The notes: generated by a model not told the origin, from the letters alone. 64,000 nt of DNA from Rubrobacter calidifluminis (GCF_028617075.1 NZ_JAQKGV010000013.1:1-64000), one strand, 5' to 3'; positions 24,683-33,516 are shown, counted from the first letter of the stretch. Numbers and translations are program-made.

Positions 24683-26337
24683 TCACCGGGGCGCGCAAGG
24701 GGGAGACGTCCTGGCTCAGGCGGCTGGCCGCCCGCGCCTCGTCGAAGGAGCTCGCGGCGTTCGTCGTGCCCGGCCCCGAGGTCGCGCGTGCCTTCGGCCT
24801 CGATCTCGGGGCGGCTGGGCTTCGGGTGGTTCCATCCCCCCGTCACGCCAGCGTGCTCGTGGTCGTAGGCGGGCTGCCAGAAGGACTGCGGGACGCAGCC
24901 TCGGTGATCTATGCCCAGATGATGCGGCCCAGGGCCGTTCTCGTCCTGGGTTCCGATACTGCCTCCCCGCTACCCGGGCCGGACGTTTCGGCCCCCATGG
25001 ATCAGGAATCGCTCTCGGCCGCGGTGGCGAGGCTGCGCCGGGCGTTCGCCGAGGGGGCCTGGGACCCGGGGGTGGAGGATTACGCACCGGAGGCGGCGGC
25101 GACCGAGACCCGCTACACCTGCCCCATGCACCCCGAAGTCGTGCAGAAGGAGCCCGGCGCTTGTCCCAAGTGTGGTATGGACCTGGTGCCGCGCGAAGTC
25201 TCCTCCGGAGAGAGTGACGGAGAGGAGGAGGAAGAAGAGGCCGGCGAACTGCACCACGGTTCGATGGACCATGGAGAGCACGGCTCCGGAGGCCACGAGC
25301 ACATGGACCACACAGACATGGGGTTCATGTCGATGGTCGAGATGACCAGAGACCTGCAGCCCAGCGGCGACGGCCTCAGGATGGAGTGGGTGGAGGTTCC
25401 TTTCGGTCCGCTCTTCCCCGGGCTTCCCGGCGGGCTCGCACTCACCTTCACGCTCGACGGCGATACGGTGGCCTGCGTTCAGAGCGGGTCGGCGGTAGGG
25501 AGAGGGGGGGGATGTCTGCAGGGAGTTCCGGTGGACGATCTGTTGGAGCATCTGGGCCGGATCGACCCGCTCTCCCCGGTCGCCTACCGGGTGCTCGCCC
25601 TCAGGGCCGTCGAGAACGCGGCCGGGGTGGAACCCGCGCGGGCTACCGCGTACCTCGGGGCGCTGGAGCACGAGCGGGTGGTGAGCCACCTGGGATGGCT
25701 CTCAAGCTTCGGGTACCTGATAGGGTACGAGTGGTTGCATCGGCGGGCCGCTGGTCTGCAGCTCGCCCTGCTGCGCGACGATACCGGTGAGGGAGAGACG
25801 CTGTGGGGTGACCTGTCGGATCTCCTGCAGAGGCTGCGGGGTGCCACGCTCTTGCGGCGCAGGCTGGAGGGCGTCGGACGTCTGCGTACGGCGCGGGCCG
25901 CAGAGTACCCGGGGCCGGTCTCCCGCGCCGCAGGGCTTCCCTACGATGTCCGCTCGGAAGAGAAAGCTTACCAGGATCTGGGCTTCGAGCCGGCCGTGCA
26001 GGAGGGGAACGACGCATACTCTCGTCTGATGTTGCACCTCGACGAGATGGAGCGGAGCCAGGAGATCGTCCAGGCCGTGGGTTCCGTCTCGGCGCCGGAC
26101 GATCTGGGGGTGCAGGATGGCATCTCGGGAGAAGGTGACGCCACGGTGGAGACCCCACGCGGTCCGGCGAGGCTCCGCGTGCGGATCGAGGACGGGATGG
26201 TACGCTCCGCGGAGCTCGAGACTCCCTCCGGGCGGCACGCGCAGCTCGTAGAGGATGTGGCCCTCGAGCACGAGGTCGCGGACGCGTTGGCCGGGGTTGC
26301 CTCGCTCGACCTCTCGCCGTGGGGGATGACGCGATGA
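24679..26337 (+). CDS. NuoB-like / heavy-metal-binding / NuoD-like fusion protein without redox-site residues
   Basis: Protein of 552 aa; GTG overlaps the nuoA stop. Residues about 15-135 align with NuoB (VVPSPRHASVLVVVGGLPEG, IYAQMMRPRAVLVLGSD) but contain no cysteine, so no N2 cluster can form. Residues 146-172 are a heavy-metal-binding domain (YTCPMHPEVV...GACPKCGMDLVP) as in CopA/CusB-type proteins, followed by an acidic run and a His/Met-rich linker (HHGSMDHGEHGSGGHEHMDH). Residues 235-552 resemble NuoD: GPLFPGLPGG replaces GPQHPATHG, then SHLGWL, GPVSRAAGLPYD and a final DALAGVASLDLSPWGMTR. The quinone-site His motif is gone. Possibly a metal-responsive structural or regulatory plug on the membrane arm; function is inferred. 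Confidence 0.85.
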   Translation: MITGARKGETSWLRRLAARASSKELAAFVVPGPEVARAFGLDLGAAGLRVVPSPRHASVLVVVGGLPEGLRDAASVIYAQMMRPRAVLVLGSDTASPLPGPDVSAPMDQESLSAAVARLRRAFAEGAWDPGVEDYAPEAAATETRYTCPMHPEVVQKEPGACPKCGMDLVPREVSSGESDGEEEEEEAGELHHGSMDHGEHGSGGHEHMDHTDMGFMSMVEMTRDLQPSGDGLRMEWVEVPFGPLFPGLPGGLALTFTLDGDTVACVQSGSAVGRGGGCLQGVPVDDLLEHLGRIDPLSPVAYRVLALRAVENAAGVEPARATAYLGALEHERVVSHLGWLSSFGYLIGYEWLHRRAAGLQLALLRDDTGEGETLWGDLSDLLQRLRGATLLRRRLEGVGRLRTARAAEYPGPVSRAAGLPYDVRSEEKAYQDLGFEPAVQEGNDAYSRLMLHLDEMERSQEIVQAVGSVSAPDDLGVQDGISGEGDATVETPRGPARLRVRIEDGMVRSAELETPSGRHAQLVEDVALEHEVADALAGVASLDLSPWGMTR

Positions 26338-27233
26338 CGGTGTTCCTCGTGCTGGTGATGCTCTTCGCCGGGGCGTACCTCGTCGCCGTGCTCGAGGGAT
26401 GGACTTCGACCGGACGCCTCAGGTTCGCCGGCCCGTTCTGGGCCGCCGTTGCACTCCTGGGACGCGAGTCGATCGTACCCCGCAAGCCGGACCGCGTCCT
26501 CTACGAGACCGCCCCCGTTCTGCTCCTCGTCTCGGCGGTGCTGGCGGCGGCGGTGCTCCCGCTCGGGCCGCACCTCGTCATCGCCGACCTCGCCACCGGC
26601 GCTCTGGCCGTCAACGCCGCGCTCGCTTACGTCATGGTGGCGCTCGTCATGGCCGGCTGGGGGCCGGACGGGGCGTACGCGATGGTCGCCGGCTGGCGCT
26701 TCCTCGGGCAGCTGGTCGCCTACTCCATGCTCATCGTCATGCCCATAACCGCGGTGGCGATGCGTGCCGGCTCACTCGTCACGACCACCATCGTCGAGTC
26801 GCAGGCCGGGATCTGGAACGCGCTCACCCAGCCGCTCGGGTTCGTGCTTTTCTTCCTGGCGGCGATGGCGGTCTGCTTCTTGCCGCCGTTCGACCTGCCC
26901 ACCGCGCCGGGCGAGCTGGCGGGTGGGATCGAGGCCGAGTACGCAGGACCGCGGCTCGCGGTGGTGCGTCTGGCGCGCATGGTGCTCGTGGTGAGTCTCT
27001 CGCTCGCCGTCACGGTCTTCTTCCTCGGCGGGTGGCTCGGGCCTTTCCTGCCTGGCTGGGCGTGGACCTCCTTGAAGACGCTCGTGGTGGCGGCAACCAT
27101 GCTCACGGCCGGGCGGTACGTCCCGAGGCTGCGCGGCGAGCACGTCATGGAGTGGGGCTGGAAGCTCGGCATACCGCTCGCGCTGGTCAACATATTCTGG
27201 GTCGGCATAACCCTGGTCCTGAGGAGCATGTGA
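26334..27233 (+). CDS. nuoH: Complex I-like subunit H (NuoH)
   Basis: Protein of 299 aa, somewhat short for NuoH. It has about eight helices: ATG overlaps the fusion gene stop, GPFWAAVALLGRESIVPRKPDR at the N-terminal loop, then FLPPFDLPTAPGELAGGIEAEYAG, the NuoH cavity loop that normally reads PFDLPEAE.ELV.G...EYS. One glutamate of that loop is replaced. NuoH joins the Q-site to the antiporter-like subunits in complex I. Confidence 0.88.
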   Translation: MTVFLVLVMLFAGAYLVAVLEGWTSTGRLRFAGPFWAAVALLGRESIVPRKPDRVLYETAPVLLLVSAVLAAAVLPLGPHLVIADLATGALAVNAALAYVMVALVMAGWGPDGAYAMVAGWRFLGQLVAYSMLIVMPITAVAMRAGSLVTTTIVESQAGIWNALTQPLGFVLFFLAAMAVCFLPPFDLPTAPGELAGGIEAEYAGPRLAVVRLARMVLVVSLSLAVTVFFLGGWLGPFLPGWAWTSLKTLVVAATMLTAGRYVPRLRGEHVMEWGWKLGIPLALVNIFWVGITLVLRSM

Positions 27234-27730
27234 TGGCGCAGGCTTTCTTCACCGGTTTCTTCGGGCTCGCGGCGATCTGGTTCGGCGTGGTGGTCTTCCG
27301 CACCTCCTCGATGGTCCGCTCGGCGCTCGCGCTACTGTTCTCGCAGGCCGCCATCGGCGCGATGTTCCTCGCGATGCAGACCGAATTTTTGGGGGTGCTG
27401 CAGATCATGATGATGGCGACCGAGATGGCGATCATGGCGATCTTCATGGTCATGTACATGATGGACCCGGGTGGACTCGGCGGGATGGACATGACGCACC
27501 AGAAGCGCCTCTCGATAGCCGCGGGCATCTTTGGTGGGGCCGCCGCGGTCGCCGTCTCGTTGCTCGGCGGGTGGGGGACGGTCGGCCCGTCCACCATGCC
27601 GGAGGCTCAGGTCGCCGCGCTCGGGGAGGAACTCCTGGGACGCTCGATGCTCGTCTTCGAGACCGCGGGGATCACCATCCTGACGGCGATGATCGCCGCG
27701 ACGGCGGTAGCCATAGAGAGGAGGCGATGA
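27233..27730 (+). CDS. nuoJ: Complex I-like subunit J (NuoJ), Met-rich
   Basis: Protein of 165 aa with about five helices; ATG overlaps the nuoH stop. Family alignment rests on SALALLFSQAAIGAMFLAMQ and the third helix, with operon position. It contains 18 methionines (11 percent), 11 of them in the segment IMMMATEMAIMAIFMVMYMM plus GGMDM. Such density is unusual for NuoJ and suggests soft-metal contacts or simply hydrophobic substitution. Confidence 0.82.
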   Translation: MAQAFFTGFFGLAAIWFGVVVFRTSSMVRSALALLFSQAAIGAMFLAMQTEFLGVLQIMMMATEMAIMAIFMVMYMMDPGGLGGMDMTHQKRLSIAAGIFGGAAAVAVSLLGGWGTVGPSTMPEAQVAALGEELLGRSMLVFETAGITILTAMIAATAVAIERRR

Positions 27731-28038
27731 TGGCTACGCTGCTGGTCGCTCTGGTCGCCGGGGCGGTGCTCTTCGGGATCGGGCTCTACGGCGCCCTCTC
27801 CCAGACGAACCTGGTCATGATCATGATGGGCGTCGAGCTGATGCTTGGGGCGGCGATGGTCAACCTGGTGGCTTTCTGGCGCTTTTTGCACCCCGCAGCC
27901 TACTCCGGGCAGATGTTCGTCCTCATCGTGATGACCGTGATGGCGCTCGAGATGGCGGTGGGCTTCGGCGTGGGCACGGCCCGCTTCCGCTCCAGAGGGT
28001 CGGTGGAGATGGAGGAGGCGGAGGATCTCAAGGGATGA
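27727..28038 (+). CDS. nuoK: Complex I-like subunit K (NuoK), Met-rich
   Basis: Protein of 103 aa with three helices. Both key membrane glutamates of the family are present: GVELMLGAAMVNL (E36-equivalent) and LIVMTVMALEMAVG (E72-equivalent). Twelve residues are Met. It overlaps nuoJ and nuoL by 4 nt each. In complex I NuoK forms part of the fourth proton half-channel, and the retained glutamates imply that ion transfer is conserved. Confidence 0.92.
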   Translation: MMATLLVALVAGAVLFGIGLYGALSQTNLVMIMMGVELMLGAAMVNLVAFWRFLHPAAYSGQMFVLIVMTVMALEMAVGFGVGTARFRSRGSVEMEEAEDLKG

Positions 28039-29780
28039 CGGTAGCCGCCCTCACCATCCTGGGCCCCCTCGCCGCGCTCGTCGCGATCCTTCTCTTCCGA
28101 CGTGCCCCGGCCGCACTGGCCCTGCTCGGGGCCGGGGTGGAGGTGGTCTCCGCCGCGGTCACGCTGGTCCGGGTGGCTGGTGGAGCGAATTTCTCCGCGG
28201 CGCTGCCCGGGCTTCCGGGTTTCCCGCTCAGGATCGTGGTCGAGCCGCTCACGGCGGTGCTCGCCGTGCTCGTCGCGGTAGTGAGCGTGCTGGTGATGGT
28301 CTACGCGGTGGGTTACATGGAGGGAGCGCGCGGCAGGGTGCGCTTCTTCGCCAAGATGTCCTTCTTCGCCGCCATGATGCAGACGCTCGTCGTGGCCGGC
28401 GACTGGGTCCTGCTTTTGGCGGCGTGGGAGCTCATCGGTCTGGCCTCCTACCTCCTGATCGGATTCTCCCACGAGAAAGGGAGGACGGGGTCTGCGGCCA
28501 CCCGTGCCTTCCTCTACACCCGCACCGCAGACCTGGGGCTCTACGTGGCGGTCTTCGTCCTGATCTCGCGCTCCGGCACGAGCGAGATCTCCGGGACTTT
28601 CGGTGTCGGTGGTCCGGCCGCCTTCGCCGCGGGGATCTTGCTCCTGCTCGCCGCGGCGGGCAAGTCGGCGCAGGTCCCGCTCCAGGGCTGGCTGCAGGAC
28701 GCGATGGTCGCGCCCACCCCCGTCACCGCCTTCCTCCACTCGGCCACCCTGGTGGCGGCGGGGGCGATACTCCTGATCCGGACCTTCCCGCTGCTTTCGC
28801 CCGGGGTGCTCCTCGTCGTCGGGCTCCTCGGCGGCGTGACCGCCGTGGCGACCGGCGTGACCGCGGTGGCCGAGCGCGACCTCAAGCGCCTTTTGGCGGC
28901 CTCGACCTCCAGCCAGTACGGGTTCATGCTGCTCGCTCTCGGGGCGGGCTTCCCGGCGGCCGCGCTCTTTCACCTCGCCGCCCATGCTGCGATGAAGAGC
29001 GCCCTGTTCGCCGGCTCGGGCATCTTCCAGCGCGCCCGGGGCTCGACATCCTTCTCCGATCTCGGAGGAAGCGGGCGCGAGCGACCCCTCGTCTTCACCG
29101 CCTTCACGGTCGCCGGGCTCGCGCTCGCCGCCGTCCCGCCGCTCGCCGGGTACTTCTCCAAGGACGCTATCGTCGCCGCCGCCTACGAGTCCGGCTACGG
29201 CTTCGTTCTCCTCCCGCTCGCGCTCGCCGGGGCTCTTCTGACCGGAGCGTACGTCGCACGCGCTCTGAGGCTCCTGTGGCGGGGCGAGAAGAGAGAGGAG
29301 CCCGTCGCCGGTATGCGGTGGATGTGGGCTGGGCTCGCCTCTCTCACCGTGCTGGCCGTCTTCGTGGGGTTCCTGAAAGGAGCTCTCTCCGGGCTGATCG
29401 GGGAGGAGATACCGGACGAGCTGGTGACCACGGTCGTCGGTACCGCCGCCGCCTTCCTCGGGTTGTTTCTGGGATGGACCTTCACCGCAGATCGTTTGCT
29501 CGGCCCGCTGCGCGCGGCCGCAGAGAACGGGTTCCGCCTCGCGGGCGGAGTGGACGCGCTGGTGGCGAAACCGGCGCTCGCGCTCGCCGAAGCGGTGCGG
29601 GTCGCCGACGAGCGTGGGATCGACGGTGTGATCTTCGCGCTCGTACGTGGCGCCCGCGGTCTCGGTGAGCGTGTCCGCGCGCTGCAGAGCGGGCTGGTGC
29701 ACAGGGAGCTCGCGCTCGCGGCGGGCGGGATGGCGCTGTTGCTGGTGTTCCTCGCGGTCGAAGCCATGAGAGGCCTGTAG
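28035..29780 (+). CDS. nuoL: Complex I-like antiporter subunit L (NuoL)
   Basis: Protein of 581 aa. Mrp/NuoL features: AAWELIGLASYLLIGFS (helix 5 Glu), AAGKSAQVPLQGWLQDAMVA then PTPVTAFLHSATLVAAG (helix 7 Lys and the helix 8 His), and PPLAGYFSKDAIVAAA (helix 12 Lys). A long C-terminal tail from about residue 480 ends in a last helix, consistent with the lateral helix. The ion-pump residues are therefore intact. Confidence 0.94.
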   Translation: MTVAALTILGPLAALVAILLFRRAPAALALLGAGVEVVSAAVTLVRVAGGANFSAALPGLPGFPLRIVVEPLTAVLAVLVAVVSVLVMVYAVGYMEGARGRVRFFAKMSFFAAMMQTLVVAGDWVLLLAAWELIGLASYLLIGFSHEKGRTGSAATRAFLYTRTADLGLYVAVFVLISRSGTSEISGTFGVGGPAAFAAGILLLLAAAGKSAQVPLQGWLQDAMVAPTPVTAFLHSATLVAAGAILLIRTFPLLSPGVLLVVGLLGGVTAVATGVTAVAERDLKRLLAASTSSQYGFMLLALGAGFPAAALFHLAAHAAMKSALFAGSGIFQRARGSTSFSDLGGSGRERPLVFTAFTVAGLALAAVPPLAGYFSKDAIVAAAYESGYGFVLLPLALAGALLTGAYVARALRLLWRGEKREEPVAGMRWMWAGLASLTVLAVFVGFLKGALSGLIGEEIPDELVTTVVGTAAAFLGLFLGWTFTADRLLGPLRAAAENGFRLAGGVDALVAKPALALAEAVRVADERGIDGVIFALVRGARGLGERVRALQSGLVHRELALAAGGMALLLVFLAVEAMRGL

Positions 29781-29792
29781 GAGGAGGTTTTG

Positions 29793-31265
29793 GTGTTCCC
29801 GGTCGTCTCCGTGACCCTGTTCGTCCCGCTTCTGGGAGCGGCGCTCTTGGTCGTGCTGCGCAAGATCCCGCCGCGCGGCGCGCACGCCATCGGTCTCGTC
29901 TCTTCCGGGCTTGCGCTGGCCGGGTCGGGGTTGATGTGGGTGCGCGGCGTCTCGGGGGCGGGGTTCTCCCAGGTCGAGGAGGCCTCCTGGATGCCCTCGA
30001 TAGGGGTGGCCTACCGTGTGGGTGTGGACGGGATAAGCCTGCCGCTCGTGCTGTTGACAGCGGTGCTGTTCTTCCTGGCCCTGGTCTTCTCCGTCGGGGT
30101 CGAGAGGGACGCCCGCTCCTACGTGGCGCTGTTTTTGCTGCTGGAGACGGCGTGCATCGGGGTCTTCGTCGCTCTGGATACGATCCTCTTCTACGTCTTC
30201 TTCGAGGTCACGCTGGTCGCGATGTACTTCATCATCTACGGCTGGGGTTACGAGGAGCGCCGGCGCGCCGCGATCACGTTCTTCCTCTACACCCTGCTCG
30301 GGAGCCTGCCCTTGCTGCTCGCGATCCTCGTCCTCTACGCCGGGAGCAGCCCGCACACCTTCGACGTGCAGAAGCTCGTGGCCTCACCGCCCCTGACGGG
30401 GCTTGCGGCCGCGTTCGCCTTTCTCGCCATGCTGGTCACGTTCGCGATCAAAAGCCCCATCTTCCCGGTGCACACCTGGCTGCCGCTGGCGCACACCGAG
30501 GCCCCGACCGCGGGCAGCGTCATACTGGCGGGTGTCCTGCTGAAGATCGGGACATACGGTCTGATCCGGTTCGCCCTGCAGATGACCCCCGACGCCTTCC
30601 GGGTCGCGGCCCCCTACGTGGCGGGGATCGCGGTTGTCAGCGCTCTCTGGGGGGCTTTCGCCGCCCTGGCCCAGAAGGACCTCAAACGGCTCGTCGCCTA
30701 CACGAGCGTCAACCACATGGGCTACGTCTTCCTGGCCGTCGCGGCGGCCGCTGCGGCAACGAGCGCGCAGGTGAGGACGCTCGCGCTCGACGGGGCCGTG
30801 CTGCAGATGGTGAGCCACGGGCTCGTGACCGGCGCGTTGTTTTTAGTGGTCGGTGCGTTGCAAGAACGGGCACACACGCGCGAGATGGGCGCCTTCGGCG
30901 GGCTGTTGCGGGTCACGCCGGCGCTGGGGTGGTTCTTCGTCCTCTTCTCCTTCGCCTCGCTCGGGCTGCCGGGGCTCGCCCACTTCCCGGCGGAGTTCCA
31001 GATCTTTCTCGGCTCGTTCCGGGTGTACCCGGTCGCGGCGGCGGTCGCGCTGGTGGGGATCGCCGTGACCGCCGGGCTGTACCTGCGCGCGATACGGGTC
31101 TCCTTCTTCGGCAGGCCCGACGGGTGGCTGCAGGGGATGAGGGATCTCGGGGTGCGAGAGGTCCTGGCGACGGCGCCGCTCCTTGCTCTGACCATCGTGG
31201 TCGGGGTCTACCCGGCCCTGATCCTCGGCGTCGTACACCATACGACGAAGGCGATGGGGTTGTGA
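29793..31265 (+). CDS. nuoM: Complex I-like antiporter subunit M (NuoM)
   Basis: Protein of 490 aa from GTG 29793 (GGAGG 5 nt upstream; TTG 29790 is too close). Conserved pump residues: YVFFEVTLVAMYFIIYGWG (Glu), AIKSPIFPVHTWLPLAHTEA (Lys) with GSVILAGVLLKIGTYGLIRF (second Lys), and HFPAEFQIFLGSF (helix 12 Glu in place of Lys, as in other NuoM). It is the middle antiporter-like module and overlaps nuoN by one base. Confidence 0.94.
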   Translation: MFPVVSVTLFVPLLGAALLVVLRKIPPRGAHAIGLVSSGLALAGSGLMWVRGVSGAGFSQVEEASWMPSIGVAYRVGVDGISLPLVLLTAVLFFLALVFSVGVERDARSYVALFLLLETACIGVFVALDTILFYVFFEVTLVAMYFIIYGWGYEERRRAAITFFLYTLLGSLPLLLAILVLYAGSSPHTFDVQKLVASPPLTGLAAAFAFLAMLVTFAIKSPIFPVHTWLPLAHTEAPTAGSVILAGVLLKIGTYGLIRFALQMTPDAFRVAAPYVAGIAVVSALWGAFAALAQKDLKRLVAYTSVNHMGYVFLAVAAAAAATSAQVRTLALDGAVLQMVSHGLVTGALFLVVGALQERAHTREMGAFGGLLRVTPALGWFFVLFSFASLGLPGLAHFPAEFQIFLGSFRVYPVAAAVALVGIAVTAGLYLRAIRVSFFGRPDGWLQGMRDLGVREVLATAPLLALTIVVGVYPALILGVVHHTTKAMGL

Positions 31266-32641
31266 TGTCGCTCGCCCGGATGGCGCACGATCTCACGCTG
31301 CTCGCGCCTCAGCTCGCGGTGCTTTGGGCGGCGGTGGGCGCGCTCGCCTTCGAGATGCTACGTCTGCCGAAGGTGGCGCTCGTCTACACGGTGGTCGGGC
31401 TCTTCTCGGCGGCGGGTCTGGCCGTGGCGTTCCTGGGGACGCAGACGAGCGTCTTTACCGGGACCTACCGGGTGGACTCCCTGAGCCTGTGGGCCGTGAT
31501 CGTGCTCTCGAGCGCGACGGCTTTCGTCGCGGTGCTCGCCCGCCGCGAGGTCAGGGGCACCGACCGCGAGGGTACGGTCTACGCACTGCTCGCCTTCACG
31601 TTGCTGGGGGCGATCATGCTCGCCGGAGCGGGGGATGTGATGTTCCTGGTGCTGGGCGTGCTGCTCTCCAGCCTGGGGTCCTTCGCCCTGGTGGCCTACC
31701 CCAGGGACGACCGGGCGACCGAGGCGGCGATGAAATACTTCGTCTTCGGATCGGTCTCCGAGGCGGTCATGATCTTCGGCCTCACCTACTGGTATGGAGC
31801 TGTAGGCTCGACTTTGCTCTCCGAGCTCCCTTCACTCAAGGGATACCCGCTCGCGGCGGCGTTCGGGCTGGTCGCTGTCCTGGTGGGGCTCGGGTACAAG
31901 GCGTCCTACGTCCCGTTTCACTTCTGGGCACCCGATGCCTACGAGGGCGCTCCGGTCTCGATCGCGGCGTTCCTGTCGATAGTGCCGAAGGTCGGAGCGA
32001 TCTTCGCTCTCGCCCAGGTCGTGCACGACCTGCCGGAGGGGCTCGTCGCCTGGCAGTTGGTGGTGGCGGTCCTCGCCGCCTTCTCGATGACCTACGGCAA
32101 CCTGGCGGCGCTCGTGCAGGAGAGGATCGTGCGACTTCTCGCCTACTCCTCGATAGCGCAGGCCGGGTACTTCCTGCTCGGCATCGTGGACGTGGGGCAG
32201 GGAGCACTGGCCCCGCGCTCCCTCGTCGTATTCGCCGCCGCCTACGCCGCGATGAACCTCGGGGCCTTCGCCGTGGTCCTGCAGGCGGGGAGGCGCATCG
32301 GAGACTTCACCGGGTTGTGGAGGACCTCGCCGTGGGCGGCCGGGGCGATGGTGGTGTTTTTGTTCTCTCTCGTCGGGGTGCCGCCGCTCGCGGGGTTCGT
32401 CGGAAAGTTCCTCCTGTTCGGGGCGGCGATAGACGCCGGGTATACGTGGCTCGCGGTGGTGGCGATCCTCAACAGCGTGCTCTCTTTGGGGGTCTACCTG
32501 CGGGTCGTCGTCCCCATGTTCCGGGAGCCCAAGAAGGCCCCCGCTTCTCCGCCGCTGGTCGTCGCGGTCTGGGGGGTGGCCTTCTTCGCCACCGCAGCCA
32601 TCGGGATCGCGGCGCAGGTCCTGCTGGGACGGGTGGTATAG
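31265..32641 (+). CDS. nuoN: Complex I-like antiporter subunit N (NuoN)
   Basis: Protein of 458 aa with about fourteen helices. Pump residues seen: FGSVSEAVMIFGLTYWYG (helix 5 Glu), GLGYKASYVPFHFWAPDAYE (helix 7 Lys), then GAPVSIAAFLSIVPKVGA (second Lys), and PPLAGFVGKFLLFGAAI (helix 12 Lys). Last gene of the nuo-like operon; an Lgt-like gene follows after 53 bp. Confidence 0.94.
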   Translation: MSLARMAHDLTLLAPQLAVLWAAVGALAFEMLRLPKVALVYTVVGLFSAAGLAVAFLGTQTSVFTGTYRVDSLSLWAVIVLSSATAFVAVLARREVRGTDREGTVYALLAFTLLGAIMLAGAGDVMFLVLGVLLSSLGSFALVAYPRDDRATEAAMKYFVFGSVSEAVMIFGLTYWYGAVGSTLLSELPSLKGYPLAAAFGLVAVLVGLGYKASYVPFHFWAPDAYEGAPVSIAAFLSIVPKVGAIFALAQVVHDLPEGLVAWQLVVAVLAAFSMTYGNLAALVQERIVRLLAYSSIAQAGYFLLGIVDVGQGALAPRSLVVFAAAYAAMNLGAFAVVLQAGRRIGDFTGLWRTSPWAAGAMVVFLFSLVGVPPLAGFVGKFLLFGAAIDAGYTWLAVVAILNSVLSLGVYLRVVVPMFREPKKAPASPPLVVAVWGVAFFATAAIGIAAQVLLGRVV

Positions 32642-32694
32642 ACTCAGGGAGTAGTAGTGAACACGCAGCAAGGTTTAGGCCAGGAGGCCCGTAG

Positions 32695-33516
32695 ATGATA
32701 GAGATACCTTTCCCTCCAGAACTCCGGCTCGGGCCGCTCAGCATCAGCTGGCATAGCATAGCCATCCTCATCGGGTTCCTTGTCGGGTGGTTCCTCTTCG
32801 AGCGGCTAGCCAGAAGGAGAGGATATCCAGAGGCGTTTCTGGAGTGGGCTCCGATCGTGGCACTCCTGGTCGGGATCGTCGGGGCTAGGCTTTATTACGT
32901 GGCTCAGAGCAACCCCATGGAATACCTCCGCAACCCGGTGAGGATCCTGGAGGTGTGGCGGGGAGGGCTCGCCTTTTACGGCACGGTTGCTCTCGTCCCA
33001 TTGGCATTCCTGTGGCTCACCCGCCGTTACAGGGTGCCGTTCTGGTCGTTTGCTGATTTGATGGCGCTGGTCGGGGCTTTGGGGATGGCTATAGGCAGGA
33101 TCGGTGACGTAATAATCGGCGAACATTATGGCCCACCAACTTCTCTACCGTGGGGTGTCGTTTACTCCGTGGGAGGCTTGGAGAGACCAACTCCAGGTAT
33201 CGCGGTGCAGTCGGGAGCACTTTACGAGGTGGGGATAGACCTCTTGATCTTTGCCGCCGCCTGGTTTTTGAAAGACCTCTTGACAAAGAGGCCTGGGTTG
33301 CTGTTCGCCTTTGTGCTGGGGACGTTTGCTTTGAGCCGCGTAGTCATCTTTTCGGTGGTGCGCGACGTACCAGAGGTGGCTTTTGGGATGAACAATGCTC
33401 AACTAACCAGCATCTTCGCCCTGGTGGTTAGCCTCATGATCGCTGCGTGGAGGCGGAAACCAAAGACAGTGGAACCAGAGGTCTCGACGGGTGAGCGAGC
33501 GGGGTCGTTGAGATGA
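32695..33516 (+). CDS. Lgt-like prolipoprotein diacylglyceryl transferase family protein
   Basis: Protein of 273 aa with seven helices. Lgt motifs: ISWHSIAILIGFLVGW, ARLYYV, VWRGGLAFYG and GRIGDVIIGEHYG. The Arg and Glu of the last motif match E. coli R143 and E151, but the asparagines of GNFING are changed and the position of E. coli H103 is Tyr95. Lgt moves diacylglyceryl to the lipobox Cys. Given the altered residues and the metal-island context it may be an Lgt paralogue of different or reduced activity. Base composition is slightly lower in GC than its neighbours. Confidence 0.8.
   Translation: MIEIPFPPELRLGPLSISWHSIAILIGFLVGWFLFERLARRRGYPEAFLEWAPIVALLVGIVGARLYYVAQSNPMEYLRNPVRILEVWRGGLAFYGTVALVPLAFLWLTRRYRVPFWSFADLMALVGALGMAIGRIGDVIIGEHYGPPTSLPWGVVYSVGGLERPTPGIAVQSGALYEVGIDLLIFAAAWFLKDLLTKRPGLLFAFVLGTFALSRVVIFSVVRDVPEVAFGMNNAQLTSIFALVVSLMIAAWRRKPKTVEPEVSTGERAGSLR

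Noticed and set aside
27900-30356. 818-codon open frame on the minus strand across nuoK-nuoM
   Set aside because: Low-complexity Arg/Glu/Gly/His translation, no domain; it is the antisense shadow of nuoK, nuoL and nuoM in high-GC DNA.
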